Origin: Alphaproteobacteria bacterium
GTDB lineage: Bacteria > Pseudomonadota > Alphaproteobacteria > SMXQ01
Reading direction: 5' to 3'
NCBI GenBank assembly: GCA_030831315.1
Contig: JAURLI010000053.1
Location: 1 to 61,742 of the forward strand
DNA: 61,742 bases
The notes below the pieces were generated by a model that ran no database searches, was not told where the DNA came from, and was given only the letters and a program-made list of their open reading frames with translations. Below, in pieces: positions 54,558-61,742 of this stretch (positions within the stretch are counted from its first letter, which is position 1; every line of letters begins with the position of its first letter). The position numbers and the translations under genes were made by a program.

Positions 54558-55370
54558 CTAGAGGTGGTTGACCCCGCCCTCGCAGGCGATGGTCTGGCCG
54601 GTGACAAAGTCGCTTGCCGACGACATCAGGAAAATGATGGTGCCGACGAGGTCTTCCGGCATCTGCAGGCGCGGGATGGCGGCCTGTCCGGACATTTTCT
54701 TTTCGCGGGCCTGCCAGTGGCTTTCGGGCATGGTGGCGCCGATGGTCTCGCTCTTGGTCAGGCCGGGGCAGACGGCGTTGACGGTGATGCCTTCGGGGCC
54801 GAGATCGTGGCTGATCGAACGGGTGAAACCGACGACGCCTGCCTTCGACGTCGTGTAGTGCAGCCGCCCGGTGGTACCCGTCAGCCAGGTGGAAGACGAG
54901 ATGTTGACGATCTTGCCGTAGCCCTGCGCCTTCATCTGTCCATGCACGGCCTTGCAGCAGTTGAAGATGCCCTTGAGATTGACCGCCATCAGCCGGTCCC
55001 ATTCGTCTTCGGGGATTTCTTCCCAGTTCTTGCGCTTCGGAATCTTGGCATAGAGGGCGGCGTTGTTGACCAACCCGTCGATGCGTCCGAACGTGTCGAC
55101 GGCGGCCTTGGCCAGTCGTTCGCAGGCGGCAATGTTTGAAACATCGGTTTCGACGAAGACGGCATGCCCGCCGGTCTTGTTGCTGGCCGCTTCGATTTCG
55201 GCAGCCAAGGCCTTGCCCGCGCCGGCCTCGATGTCGGCGATCACGACATTGGCGCCGACCTCGCCCAGCGCCTGGGAATAGACCTTGCCGATGCCGACGG
55301 CGCCGCCGGTAACGATGATCGTGCGCCCGGCGATATCGAACAGGCCACGGGCGGTAAAGGGGCTGGTCAT
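54558..55370 (-). CDS. Short-chain dehydrogenase/reductase
   Basis: A 270-residue classical SDR. The cofactor motif is VTGGAVGIGK, followed by NNAA, the catalytic Ser in NISSSTW and Y-x3-K in HYTTSK, and AVCPGLTKSE. GGGAGAAA precedes the ATG. It is first in a leftward pair with the dienelactone hydrolase and divergent from a TctC-type gene 182 bases away. The substrate is unknown. Confidence 0.88.
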   Translation of the reverse strand: MTSPFTARGLFDIAGRTIIVTGGAVGIGKVYSQALGEVGANVVIADIEAGAGKALAAEIEAASNKTGGHAVFVETDVSNIAACERLAKAAVDTFGRIDGLVNNAALYAKIPKRKNWEEIPEDEWDRLMAVNLKGIFNCCKAVHGQMKAQGYGKIVNISSSTWLTGTTGRLHYTTSKAGVVGFTRSISHDLGPEGITVNAVCPGLTKSETIGATMPESHWQAREKKMSGQAAIPRLQMPEDLVGTIIFLMSSASDFVTGQTIACEGGVNHL

Positions 55371-55446
55371 CTGCGTTTCTCCCTGTTGTTCGTTGCCTTG
55401 GTGGTAGCGCTGAAATGGCCGTCCCGCAAGGGGCCCGCGCCTCCGA

Positions 55447-55476
55447 TTGACAACTGGCCGGGTCGGGCGGAAGCTT
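55447..55476 (+). promoter_or_regulatory. Candidate promoter of the TctC-like gene
   Basis: A perfect TTGACA at 55447-55452 is followed after 17-18 bases by the weak AAGCTT/GAAGCT, about 80 bases before ATG 55553. The -10 match is poor. Confidence 0.3.
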
Positions 55477-55552
55477 CACCAAAAGGGATCGGGGCGGGGC
55501 CGCAGGGGCCCGCCGAATGGCCGGAAAACCGGCAGAACAGGGGAGGTGGACT

Positions 55553-56614
55553 ATGCGTGGGTTTACAGGGGTGGCCTTTTCTTTGGGCCTTATCGTGGCC
55601 TTGGGGGCGCCGCCGGCGGCGCAGGCCGCGGATTTCTACGAGGGCAAGTCCGTGTCCATTACCGTCGGCTCCAGCGCCGGCGGCGGCTACGACACCTACG
55701 CGCGGTTCCTCGCGCGGTCGTGGGGCAAGTTCATTCCGGGCCGCCCCAATTTCGTCGTCAAGAACATGCCGGGCGCCGGCAGCCTGAAGGCGAGCAATTA
55801 CATCTACAACGTCGCGGCCAAGGACGGTACCGAGGTCGGCGCCATCCAGCAGGGCATGTTCTTCGAACCGCTGTTCAAGGTGATGGGCACCGGGCGCGAA
55901 GCCAAGTTCGATGCCCTCAAGTTCGGCTGGATCGGCGCGGTCGTGAAGGACCAGGCCGTGATGGTCGTCTGGCACGCAACGCCCTTCAAGTCGCTTTCCG
56001 AAATCATGGGCAAGGAAGTGCTTTCCGGCTCGGCGGGCGCCACGACCAACTACGCCACCTATCCGCGCCTGATGAACGCGACGATGGGCACCAGCATCAA
56101 GGTCATCGAAGGTTACAACGGCACGTCCTCGATCACGCTGGCGCTCGAGCGCGGCGAGTTGCAGGCCATGACCGGCTGGGATTTCTCGTCCCTCGCGAGC
56201 AGCAAGGGCCGCTGGCTGCAGGACAAGAAGGTGCGCGTCATCGTCCAGTTCGGCGCGAAGAAGATCCCCGAGCTGCCGGATGTGCCGCTGGCGCGCGATT
56301 ATGCGAGCTCGCCGCTCAATCGCGACGTTCTCGACCTGATTACGCTCCGCCAGGACATCGGCCGTCCTTATGTGGCCCCTCCGGGCCTGCCGAAGGATCG
56401 CCTCGCAACGCTGCAGAACTCCTTCTGGACGATGCTGCATGATGCGGCCTTCCTGAAGGATGCCGCCAAGGCGCGCATCGAAATTTCGCCGACCAGCGCA
56501 AAAGACTCGATGGAAATCGTTCGCAAGGGCTATGCGGCCTCGCCTGAGGTCGTGGCCAAGGCGCGCGAGGTCCTGGTTGCGAAGGCACGCGAAGGCAAAA
56601 AGAAGAAGAAATAG
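55553..56614 (+). CDS. TctC/Bug-family periplasmic solute-binding protein
   Basis: A 353-residue secreted binding protein, paralogous to those at 1650 and 60823. The signal peptide (GVAFSLGLIVALGAPPAAQA) is followed by ADFYEGKSVSITVGSSAGGGYDTYARFLA and IPGRPNFVVKNMPGAGS. The C-terminus ends in a run of Lys (GKKKKK), an odd, very basic tail. GGGGAGG precedes ATG 55553. No permease is adjacent. It lies within a block of catabolic genes, so an aromatic or alicyclic acid is a reasonable guess for the ligand. Confidence 0.88.
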   Translation: MRGFTGVAFSLGLIVALGAPPAAQAADFYEGKSVSITVGSSAGGGYDTYARFLARSWGKFIPGRPNFVVKNMPGAGSLKASNYIYNVAAKDGTEVGAIQQGMFFEPLFKVMGTGREAKFDALKFGWIGAVVKDQAVMVVWHATPFKSLSEIMGKEVLSGSAGATTNYATYPRLMNATMGTSIKVIEGYNGTSSITLALERGELQAMTGWDFSSLASSKGRWLQDKKVRVIVQFGAKKIPELPDVPLARDYASSPLNRDVLDLITLRQDIGRPYVAPPGLPKDRLATLQNSFWTMLHDAAFLKDAAKARIEISPTSAKDSMEIVRKGYAASPEVVAKAREVLVAKAREGKKKKK

Positions 56615-56629
56615 ACACTGGCAATGAAG

Positions 56630-56664
56630 AACCGCCGGCCCCTGTACGGGACCGGCGGTTTTTT
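56630..56664. terminator. Terminator after the TctC-like gene
   Basis: AACCGCCGG and CCGGCGGTT form a 9-bp stem, extended inside by CCC/GGG, and followed by TTTTTT. It lies between the rightward binding-protein and leftward quinone oxidoreductase genes. Confidence 0.85.
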
Positions 56665-56675
56665 CATGCGTGTAC

Positions 56676-57689
56676 TCAGCCGAGCGTGGGGTCGAGGATA
56701 ACCTTGCCCGGGACCGAGCCCGCTTCGATCAGGCGGTGGGCTTCGCGGATCTGGCTCAGCGGGAAGACCTTTTCGATATTGACCTTGATCTTGCCCTTGC
56801 CGGCGGCGTCCAGCGCCTGGCGCACGTTTTCCATGGTCGAGCCGGCACTGCCCATGATCGTGATTTTCGAGTCATAGAGCTTGAAGCAATCGAGCGGCAC
56901 GACCGGGCCGCCATGGGCGCCCGCCGTTACCAGCCGGCTGTCGTGGGCCATCGCCGCCAGGGCCTTGGGGAAGGTCTTGGGATTGGCGATGTTGTCGTAG
57001 ACGAGATCGACGCCGTGGCCGCCGGTGATCTCCATGATCTCCTTGGTCAGGTCCTGCTCGCCGTAATTGACGACGTAATCGGCGCCGAGATCCTTGCCGA
57101 TCTGCGCCCGGTCGGCGGAGCCAGCGGCGCCGATGACCTTGGCGCCCGCCATCTTGGCGATCTGGACGCCGATGGTGCCGAGGCCGCCCGAGCAGCCCAT
57201 CACCAGCACCCAGTCCCCGGCCGTCACCTTGCCCATCGTATACATGAGATGGAACGCGGTGGGGCAGTGACGGATGACGACCGATGCTTCGTGGTAGTCG
57301 AGCTGGTCGGCGATCGGGAAGCACATGTTGGCGTGCGCTACCACGAATTCGGCATCGCCGCCCCAGCGGTTGACGCCGAGCATGCCGCGCTCGCCGGGGC
57401 CGGGCCGGGACAGGACCGACACGCGGGCGCCGATGGGCGGCATGGTGACGCCTTCCACCGGCTCGCCGTGGGCGACGACTTCGCCCGACGGATCGACGCC
57501 GAGGATCAGCGGCAGGATCGGGTTGCGCTGCATCTGGGTGCCGGCGCGCACGCCGCAATTGAGCACGCGGTTGACGGTGGTGGCATGCACCTTGACCAGG
57601 ACTTGCCCGCGCCCGGGCTTGGGCGTTTCAACGTCCTCGTACTTGAGAACTTCGGGCGGGCCGAACTCGTGAAGAATGGCTGCTTTCAT
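56676..57689 (-). CDS. Quinone oxidoreductase-like medium-chain dehydrogenase
   Basis: A 337-residue MDR protein. MKAAILHEFGPPEVLKYEDV is the usual start, VHATTVNRVLNCGVRAG replaces the zinc-binding Cys/GHE region, and MGCSGGLGTIGVQIAKMAG is the NADPH loop. It has no structural zinc lobe, so it is probably zinc-free. It is last of four leftward genes, seven bases after the FAH gene. It may reduce an enone or oxidise an alcohol; the substrate is unknown. Confidence 0.85.
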   Translation of the reverse strand: MKAAILHEFGPPEVLKYEDVETPKPGRGQVLVKVHATTVNRVLNCGVRAGTQMQRNPILPLILGVDPSGEVVAHGEPVEGVTMPPIGARVSVLSRPGPGERGMLGVNRWGGDAEFVVAHANMCFPIADQLDYHEASVVIRHCPTAFHLMYTMGKVTAGDWVLVMGCSGGLGTIGVQIAKMAGAKVIGAAGSADRAQIGKDLGADYVVNYGEQDLTKEIMEITGGHGVDLVYDNIANPKTFPKALAAMAHDSRLVTAGAHGGPVVPLDCFKLYDSKITIMGSAGSTMENVRQALDAAGKGKIKVNIEKVFPLSQIREAHRLIEAGSVPGKVILDPTLG

Positions 57690-57696
57690 CGGTCGG

Positions 57697-58638
57697 TCAC
57701 TTCGACTTGACGAAACTGGTCTTGAGGGTGCCGAGCTCGCCGATGGTGGTGACGATCTTGTCCCCGGCCTTGAGGTAAAGGCCGCGGCCCTTGCCAACGC
57801 CCGCCGGCGTGCCGGTGGTGATGACGTCGCCCGGGGCCAGCGTCAGGTGCTGGCTCAGGTAGGCGATCTGTTCTTCGATCCGGTACCACATGTCGCCGGA
57901 ATTGCCGTTCTGCATCTGATCGCCGTTGAGCCAGAGCTGGATCGGCTGGTTATAAATGTTCTTCACGTATTCGCGCGGCGTGATCCACGGCCCCATCGGG
58001 GTCGAGCCGTCCCAGTTCTTGCGGCGGAAACGGTCGCGGCGGAAGGCGTGGTCCTGCGGGGTCTTGGCCTCGGCGGCGCTGGGCCCGCGGATCGACATGT
58101 CGTTGAGGATGGTGAAGCCCGCGACGTACTTGAAGGCGTCTTCCTTCTTTACCCAGAAGGCAGGCTTGCCGATGACCACGGCGACCTCGGATTCCCAGTC
58201 GATGGCAGTGGACGTACGGGGCAGGTGAATTTTCGCCCCTTCGCCGACGACGACCTGGCGCGGCGTCTTGAGGAAGAACACCGGGGCGTTCAGCTCCTTG
58301 TCGGGCATCGGCGCGGTGTTGCCCATTTCTGCGCGGTGCGCCACGTAGTTCGACGCGATGCAGAAGATGTTGCCAGGGTACATGATCGGCGGCAGCAGGC
58401 TGGTACGGCTCTTCTGCTTGCAGGCGGCCTTGTGCTTGCCGGCGGCGACTTCGGCCGCGACCTTCTTCATCCACTTGTTGGCGGTCGCCCATTTCTCAAG
58501 GAGCGTCAGGGTGGAGGTGGTATCCACCGGCGCCTTCTTGACCTTGGACAGATCGACGACCTTGTCGCCGACGAGAATGCCGGGCGTGGCTTTGCCCTTG
58601 TCTCCCTTGAATGTAAGCAGGCGGTACTGAGTGGCCAT
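57697..58638 (-). CDS. Fumarylacetoacetate hydrolase-family protein
   Basis: A 313-residue FAH-fold enzyme, different from the one at 25697. IFCIASNYVAHRAEMG opens the core, TAIDWESEVAVVIGKPA supplies acidic metal ligands, and LNDMSIRG and DVITTGTPAGVGKG complete the site. GGGAG precedes ATG 58638. It lies between VOC and quinone oxidoreductase genes. Hydrolysis of an acylpyruvate or isomerisation/decarboxylation of a ring-cleavage product is likely. Confidence 0.87.
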   Translation of the reverse strand: MATQYRLLTFKGDKGKATPGILVGDKVVDLSKVKKAPVDTTSTLTLLEKWATANKWMKKVAAEVAAGKHKAACKQKSRTSLLPPIMYPGNIFCIASNYVAHRAEMGNTAPMPDKELNAPVFFLKTPRQVVVGEGAKIHLPRTSTAIDWESEVAVVIGKPAFWVKKEDAFKYVAGFTILNDMSIRGPSAAEAKTPQDHAFRRDRFRRKNWDGSTPMGPWITPREYVKNIYNQPIQLWLNGDQMQNGNSGDMWYRIEEQIAYLSQHLTLAPGDVITTGTPAGVGKGRGLYLKAGDKIVTTIGELGTLKTSFVKSK

Positions 58639-58685
58639 ACGTCTCCCCCTTGGTGAGATTTTTCGTTGTTGGGTAATAAGGCTGT

Positions 58686-59945
58686 CTATTCCCACGGACC
58701 GAGGAACGGCTCGCCCATGTAGCTGTCGGGCTGGCCCGGCACGGTTTCCGGCCAGACGCCGGGTTCCACCCGGGGCCGCGCGGAGGCGGGCCTGGGTTTG
58801 CCGTCCCAGCCGATCTGTTCCATGTAGTGGTAGAACTGCACGGCGTGGCCGTCCGGATCGTGGACGACGAAGTGATAGTCGATGCCGGGGAACAGTTCGT
58901 GCGGCAGTTCGCGCACCTTGCAGCCCTTCTCGATCAGGAATTCACGCGCGTTGCGCAGCTGGCGATAGTTTGCCACCTGAAGGCCGATGGAGAAGTTCGT
59001 CGTATGCGAAGACAGCCCGAGTTCTTCGCGCAGCGCGATCGGGTAGAGCGCCACCGCGTGATGTTCGGTATTGGCGCGCAGGAATTCGCAGGTGTGTCCC
59101 TTGTAGACGACCGTTTCCGTCGGCGTGAAACCGAGCATTTCCGTGTAGAAACGCTTGGCCGCGGCGACGTCCTTCATGAACAGGCGCACGGGCCCCATGC
59201 GCACGATCTTGAACGGGCGCGCAAGCAAGATGCCGTCGACGTCATGGGTCGCGGGCGGGCGCTTGGTGTCGCGAAAGCCCTTGGTGAAGTCGACGCCGCG
59301 GGCAAGTGCGTCCGTGACTTCCTGGTATTCGCTGATCTGGGGCATGGGCGGCGCCTGGCGGAAGGCGCGGTCGTGCATTTCCCAGGGCTTGGAATAGCCG
59401 TCCCAGCCGATCTGCTCGATCCCGTAATATAGCTCGCTGACGTTACCGTCGGGATCAGCGATGTAGGTGTGCCAGTTCGATCCCGGCATGTCGCGGCCAG
59501 AGCGTACGGTCGGCACCTGCTTGGCGGCGAACCACTTGATGGCGTCGGAAATCTGGCCGAGGCTGCCGCACTGCCAGGTGATCTGGTTGGTGGTGATGCC
59601 GTCGGGCCAGCGCGCTTTGCCATCGGCGACCTCGCGCATGGAGCGGTTGAACAGCACCATGGCGTGATGGTCGGAGCCGTAGCGCGTGAACACGCCGATC
59701 GGCGGTCCCTTGACCTGCGCGAGCTGTTCTTTCGACAAACGATCACTCGCGTCGCGGATATCGGTGACGACGAAGCCGAGAAGGTCGGTGTAAAACCGGA
59801 TGCCTTCCTCGATGTTGTTCAGGTTGAAGCCGAAATGGCCGAGCCGGACGATCCGGAACGGCCGGTCGAGGGCCACGCCACCGACCGAAAATTTCCCGTC
59901 GCCGGTCGGCCGTGCATAGAAATCCGAGAAAGCCGCATCGTCCAT
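58686..59945 (-). CDS. Internally duplicated VOC-superfamily protein
   Basis: A 419-residue protein made of two similar halves. Half 1 (29-183) and half 2 (244-382) both open R-P-F-(R/K)-I-V-R-x-G and close EQIGWDG. Each half holds two VOC modules, the size of a complete extradiol dioxygenase domain. Half 1 keeps H37, H93-H94, H159 and E171; half 2 has P252 and Q370 in place of the first His and the Glu. Only half 1 looks able to bind metal. It lies in a leftward run with FAH and quinone oxidoreductase genes. A ring-cleaving or isomerase role is possible. Confidence 0.84.
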   Translation of the reverse strand: MDDAAFSDFYARPTGDGKFSVGGVALDRPFRIVRLGHFGFNLNNIEEGIRFYTDLLGFVVTDIRDASDRLSKEQLAQVKGPPIGVFTRYGSDHHAMVLFNRSMREVADGKARWPDGITTNQITWQCGSLGQISDAIKWFAAKQVPTVRSGRDMPGSNWHTYIADPDGNVSELYYGIEQIGWDGYSKPWEMHDRAFRQAPPMPQISEYQEVTDALARGVDFTKGFRDTKRPPATHDVDGILLARPFKIVRMGPVRLFMKDVAAAKRFYTEMLGFTPTETVVYKGHTCEFLRANTEHHAVALYPIALREELGLSSHTTNFSIGLQVANYRQLRNAREFLIEKGCKVRELPHELFPGIDYHFVVHDPDGHAVQFYHYMEQIGWDGKPRPASARPRVEPGVWPETVPGQPDSYMGEPFLGPWE

Positions 59946-60116
59946 ATTGTCCCCCCTCTGCGTCCAAAGCGGGCGGCCTTGAAGGCCGCTCTCTCCGCCC
60001 ACGGGCGGTCTTTGGTCCATGGCTTGATATTGCGCCAAACCTGTACCGTGTCAACCGGCGCGCCGGACAACTGAAAGCCCCGAAACGTCTGAAAATCAGG
60101 CGTTGGGGGCCGGGGA

Positions 60117-60650
60117 TCAGGCCGGGTCGGGCCGTTCGCTGTTGTAACCCATGCTGCTGCCCCGTTTCTCGAAGTTTTCGGGGTCTGGATCGAGGCCGTG
60201 GCCAAGGGTCAACCGGTTCATGAAATTGAACCGGCAGATGACCAGGATGGCATCATGCAGGGCCTGCTCGTCCCAGCCTGCCGCGTAGACGGCATCGGCG
60301 TCGGCCTGGGAAATGGCGCGGGGATCGAGGGTCAGGACCTTGGCGAAACGCATGATCGGCTTGAGCCGGTCGTGGATCTTCAGCGTATCGACGTCATCGC
60401 AGATGTTCTCAAAAATGACGGGATCGGCGCCGAGGTTGCGCGCCACCGCCGAATGACCGCCGTAGCAATAGTCGCAGCGGTTGATGTGCGAGACATAGGC
60501 CGCGATGGTTTCGCGTTCGGCCGGGGTGAGGGCCGAATCGCCACGCATGATGATGCGTCCCATTTCGCCCTGCGAGCGGCGGAGTTCGGGTTTCATGCCG
60601 AAGATTTCCCGCACATTTGCCTTAGGTGGCAATTTCTTCATGAAAGGCAT
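60117..60650 (-). CDS. AhpD/carboxymuconolactone decarboxylase-family protein
   Basis: A 177-residue alkylhydroperoxidase-like protein. The core LTPAERETIAAYVSHINRCDYCYGGHSAVA contains the redox pair C59-x2-C62 and H66, as in AhpD and peroxidase-related members. IMRFAKVLTLDPRAIS follows. ATG 60650 is chosen, with GGAGA upstream. It is the first of four leftward genes, followed after 171 bases by the VOC gene. A peroxidase role or repair of oxidised intermediates fits the CxxC better than decarboxylation. Confidence 0.84.
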   Translation of the reverse strand: MPFMKKLPPKANVREIFGMKPELRRSQGEMGRIIMRGDSALTPAERETIAAYVSHINRCDYCYGGHSAVARNLGADPVIFENICDDVDTLKIHDRLKPIMRFAKVLTLDPRAISQADADAVYAAGWDEQALHDAILVICRFNFMNRLTLGHGLDPDPENFEKRGSSMGYNSERPDPA

Positions 60651-60822
60651 TGAAATCTCCAGAGTTTTGTTCGTTTGCAAAGGCCGATTTTTTCCCCGGA
60701 AATGGGTAGCATGCACAGGCCCCGGAGGGTAGACTTTCCGTCAATAGAACTTCTTGCCCAAGAGCAATAAGCGTCGGGAAACAAGCCGAAAACGGCGACC
60801 CCGGCCACGACAGGAGAAGGCT

Positions 60823-61742
60823 ATGAAAACCGCAAAGTCCCTTGCGTTCGCACTGGCTTGCGCCGGTGGCGTGTTTGCAGCCGCCGATACGGCTTCGGCC
60901 GATGCCATCGCGGACTTCTACAAGGAAAACAGATTCAACCTGGTCATCGGCTATTCGCCGGGCGGCGGGTTCGACCGTGGCGGGCGCATCGTCGCCAAGC
61001 ACATCGTCCAGTACATCCCCGGACAGCCGACCATCGTCACGCAGAACATGCCGGGTGGCGGCAGCATGCGGGCGCTCAACTGGCTTTACGTCAAGGCGCC
61101 CAAGGACGGGACGGCGATGGCGCATTTCCATCCGGCCGCGGTGCGCGAAGACCTGATGGGCGGTACTGGCGTCGAGTTTGATGCGCGCAAGTTCTACTGG
61201 ATCGGCAGCTACAACCGCGATCGTGCAGTGACCTTCGTGCGCTCGGACAGCGGCATCAAGACCATTCAGGATGCCATGAAGAAAGAGGTCGTCCTCGGCG
61301 CCACGTCGCCGCGTTCGGGTGGCGGCGTCTATCCGCGCGTCGTGAACGCCATACTCGGCACCAAGTTCAAGGTCATTGTGGGCTACGGTTCCACCGGCGA
61401 AAGCACGCTGGCCATGGAGCGCGGCGAGGTGCAGGGCATCGGGTCATGGACCTGGTCCCAGCTCAAGGTGCGCCAGGCCGACTGGGTCAAGAACAAGTTC
61501 GTCAACGTGCTGCTGCAGCTTTCCGTCAGCAAGCACCGCGACCTGCCCGACGTGCCGACGCCGCTTGACCTCGCCACCAGCGACGAGCAGCGCAAGCTCC
61601 TGCACATGATCTTCGTGTGGCAGGACATGGGCCGGCCGCTGGCCATGCCGCCGGGGACCGATCCGGTGCGCGGCAAGGTGATCCGTGCCGCTTTCGACAA
61701 GCTCATGACCGACAAGGCGTTCGAGAAGGACATCATCAAGGG
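60823..61742 (+). CDS. TctC/Bug-family solute-binding protein, 3' end outside window
   Basis: An open frame from ATG 60823 runs to the window edge without a stop (306 residues seen). CAGGAGAAGG precedes the start. A signal peptide (KSLAFALACAGGVFAAADTASA) is followed by ADFYKENRFNLVIGYSPGGGFDRGGRIVAK and IPGQPTIVTQNMPGGGS. It is the third member of this family in the window, about 40% through the usual loops shared with that at 55553. About 40 residues are probably missing. It is divergent from the AhpD-like gene. Confidence 0.88.
   Translation, partial: MKTAKSLAFALACAGGVFAAADTASADAIADFYKENRFNLVIGYSPGGGFDRGGRIVAKHIVQYIPGQPTIVTQNMPGGGSMRALNWLYVKAPKDGTAMAHFHPAAVREDLMGGTGVEFDARKFYWIGSYNRDRAVTFVRSDSGIKTIQDAMKKEVVLGATSPRSGGGVYPRVVNAILGTKFKVIVGYGSTGESTLAMERGEVQGIGSWTWSQLKVRQADWVKNKFVNVLLQLSVSKHRDLPDVPTPLDLATSDEQRKLLHMIFVWQDMGRPLAMPPGTDPVRGKVIRAAFDKLMTDKAFEKDIIK

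Noticed and set aside
53854-55482. A 542-codon frame apparently fusing an SDR-region peptide to the dienelactone hydrolase
   Set aside because: The N-terminal half is the SDR gene read in the wrong frame. The hydrolase has its own start at 54549 and the SDR its own complete frame.
59969-59987. GCGGCC-TTGA-AGGCCGC hairpin upstream of the VOC gene
   Set aside because: It is short and has no T-run, and lies in a GC-rich gap where such stems are expected by chance.

Overview
The window looks like a piece of an alphaproteobacterial chromosome. The DNA is GC-rich, start codons are ATG with frequent GTG and TTG, and the content fits: an rRNA operon ending 5S then initiator tRNA, an Rrf2-led suf operon, a DUF1491 protein, a form II CO dehydrogenase-like operon and many tripartite-type solute-binding proteins. 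A member of a Rhodospirillales-like lineage is plausible, but I cannot fix the order or genus from sequence alone. I see no phage genes, insertion sequences, integrases or CRISPR arrays. The gene repertoire is that of a metabolically broad free-living heterotroph.

Layout. Positions 1-316 are the tail of an rRNA operon (5S, tRNA-fMet, terminator). 0.5-7.5 kb holds a Rieske oxygenase, an orphan TctC-type binding protein, and a run of amidohydrolase, zinc alcohol dehydrogenase, TauD-type dioxygenase and HI0933-type flavoprotein. 7.5-10.0 kb is a threonine-degradation pair (SDR-type threonine dehydrogenase and 2-amino-3-ketobutyrate CoA ligase) behind an ArsC/YffB-like protein. 10.1-15.5 kb has an arylamine N-acetyltransferase, an enolase-superfamily enzyme, an ADP-forming acyl-CoA synthetase and an RlmI-like rRNA methyltransferase. 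15.7-26.7 kb is mixed: a fused TctA-TctB permease, GNAT, YhhQ-type queuosine-precursor transporter, MESH1-like alarmone hydrolase, a second Rieske oxygenase, class II aldolase, epimerase, TAXI protein, GST, VOC and FAH enzymes.

26.9-33.7 kb is the most unusual locus. An iron/spermidine-type ABC importer (binding protein, double permease, ATPase) has two enzymes inserted between permease and ATPase: a P-loop protein of the cyclic-2,3-diphosphoglycerate-synthetase-like family (COG2403) and a carbamate kinase. 33.8-39.4 kb has a sulfide:quinone oxidoreductase-like flavoprotein convergent with a form II CO dehydrogenase-like operon (coxL-G-S-M order). 39.7-47.2 kb carries an amidohydrolase, small VOC and cupin proteins, TypA/BipA, an L-2-hydroxyglutarate oxidase-like protein coupled to dusA, and a TauE/SafE exporter. 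47.3-53.7 kb is a complete, tightly overlapped suf operon (Rrf2 regulator, sufB, C, D, S, U, a SufT/DUF59 protein, sufA). 53.9-61.7 kb looks like a catabolic block: dienelactone hydrolase, SDR, two TctC-type proteins, quinone oxidoreductase, FAH hydrolase, an internally duplicated VOC protein and an AhpD/CMD-like protein.

How the parts may work together. Housekeeping Fe-S assembly (suf) would serve the two Rieske oxygenases and the CoxS-like subunit. Three TctC-type binding proteins lie far from the single TctA-B permease, so they may share it. The catabolic genes (Rieske, FAH, VOC, DLH, SDR, amidohydrolase) suggest use of aromatic or alicyclic acids, but no substrate can be named from the sequence.
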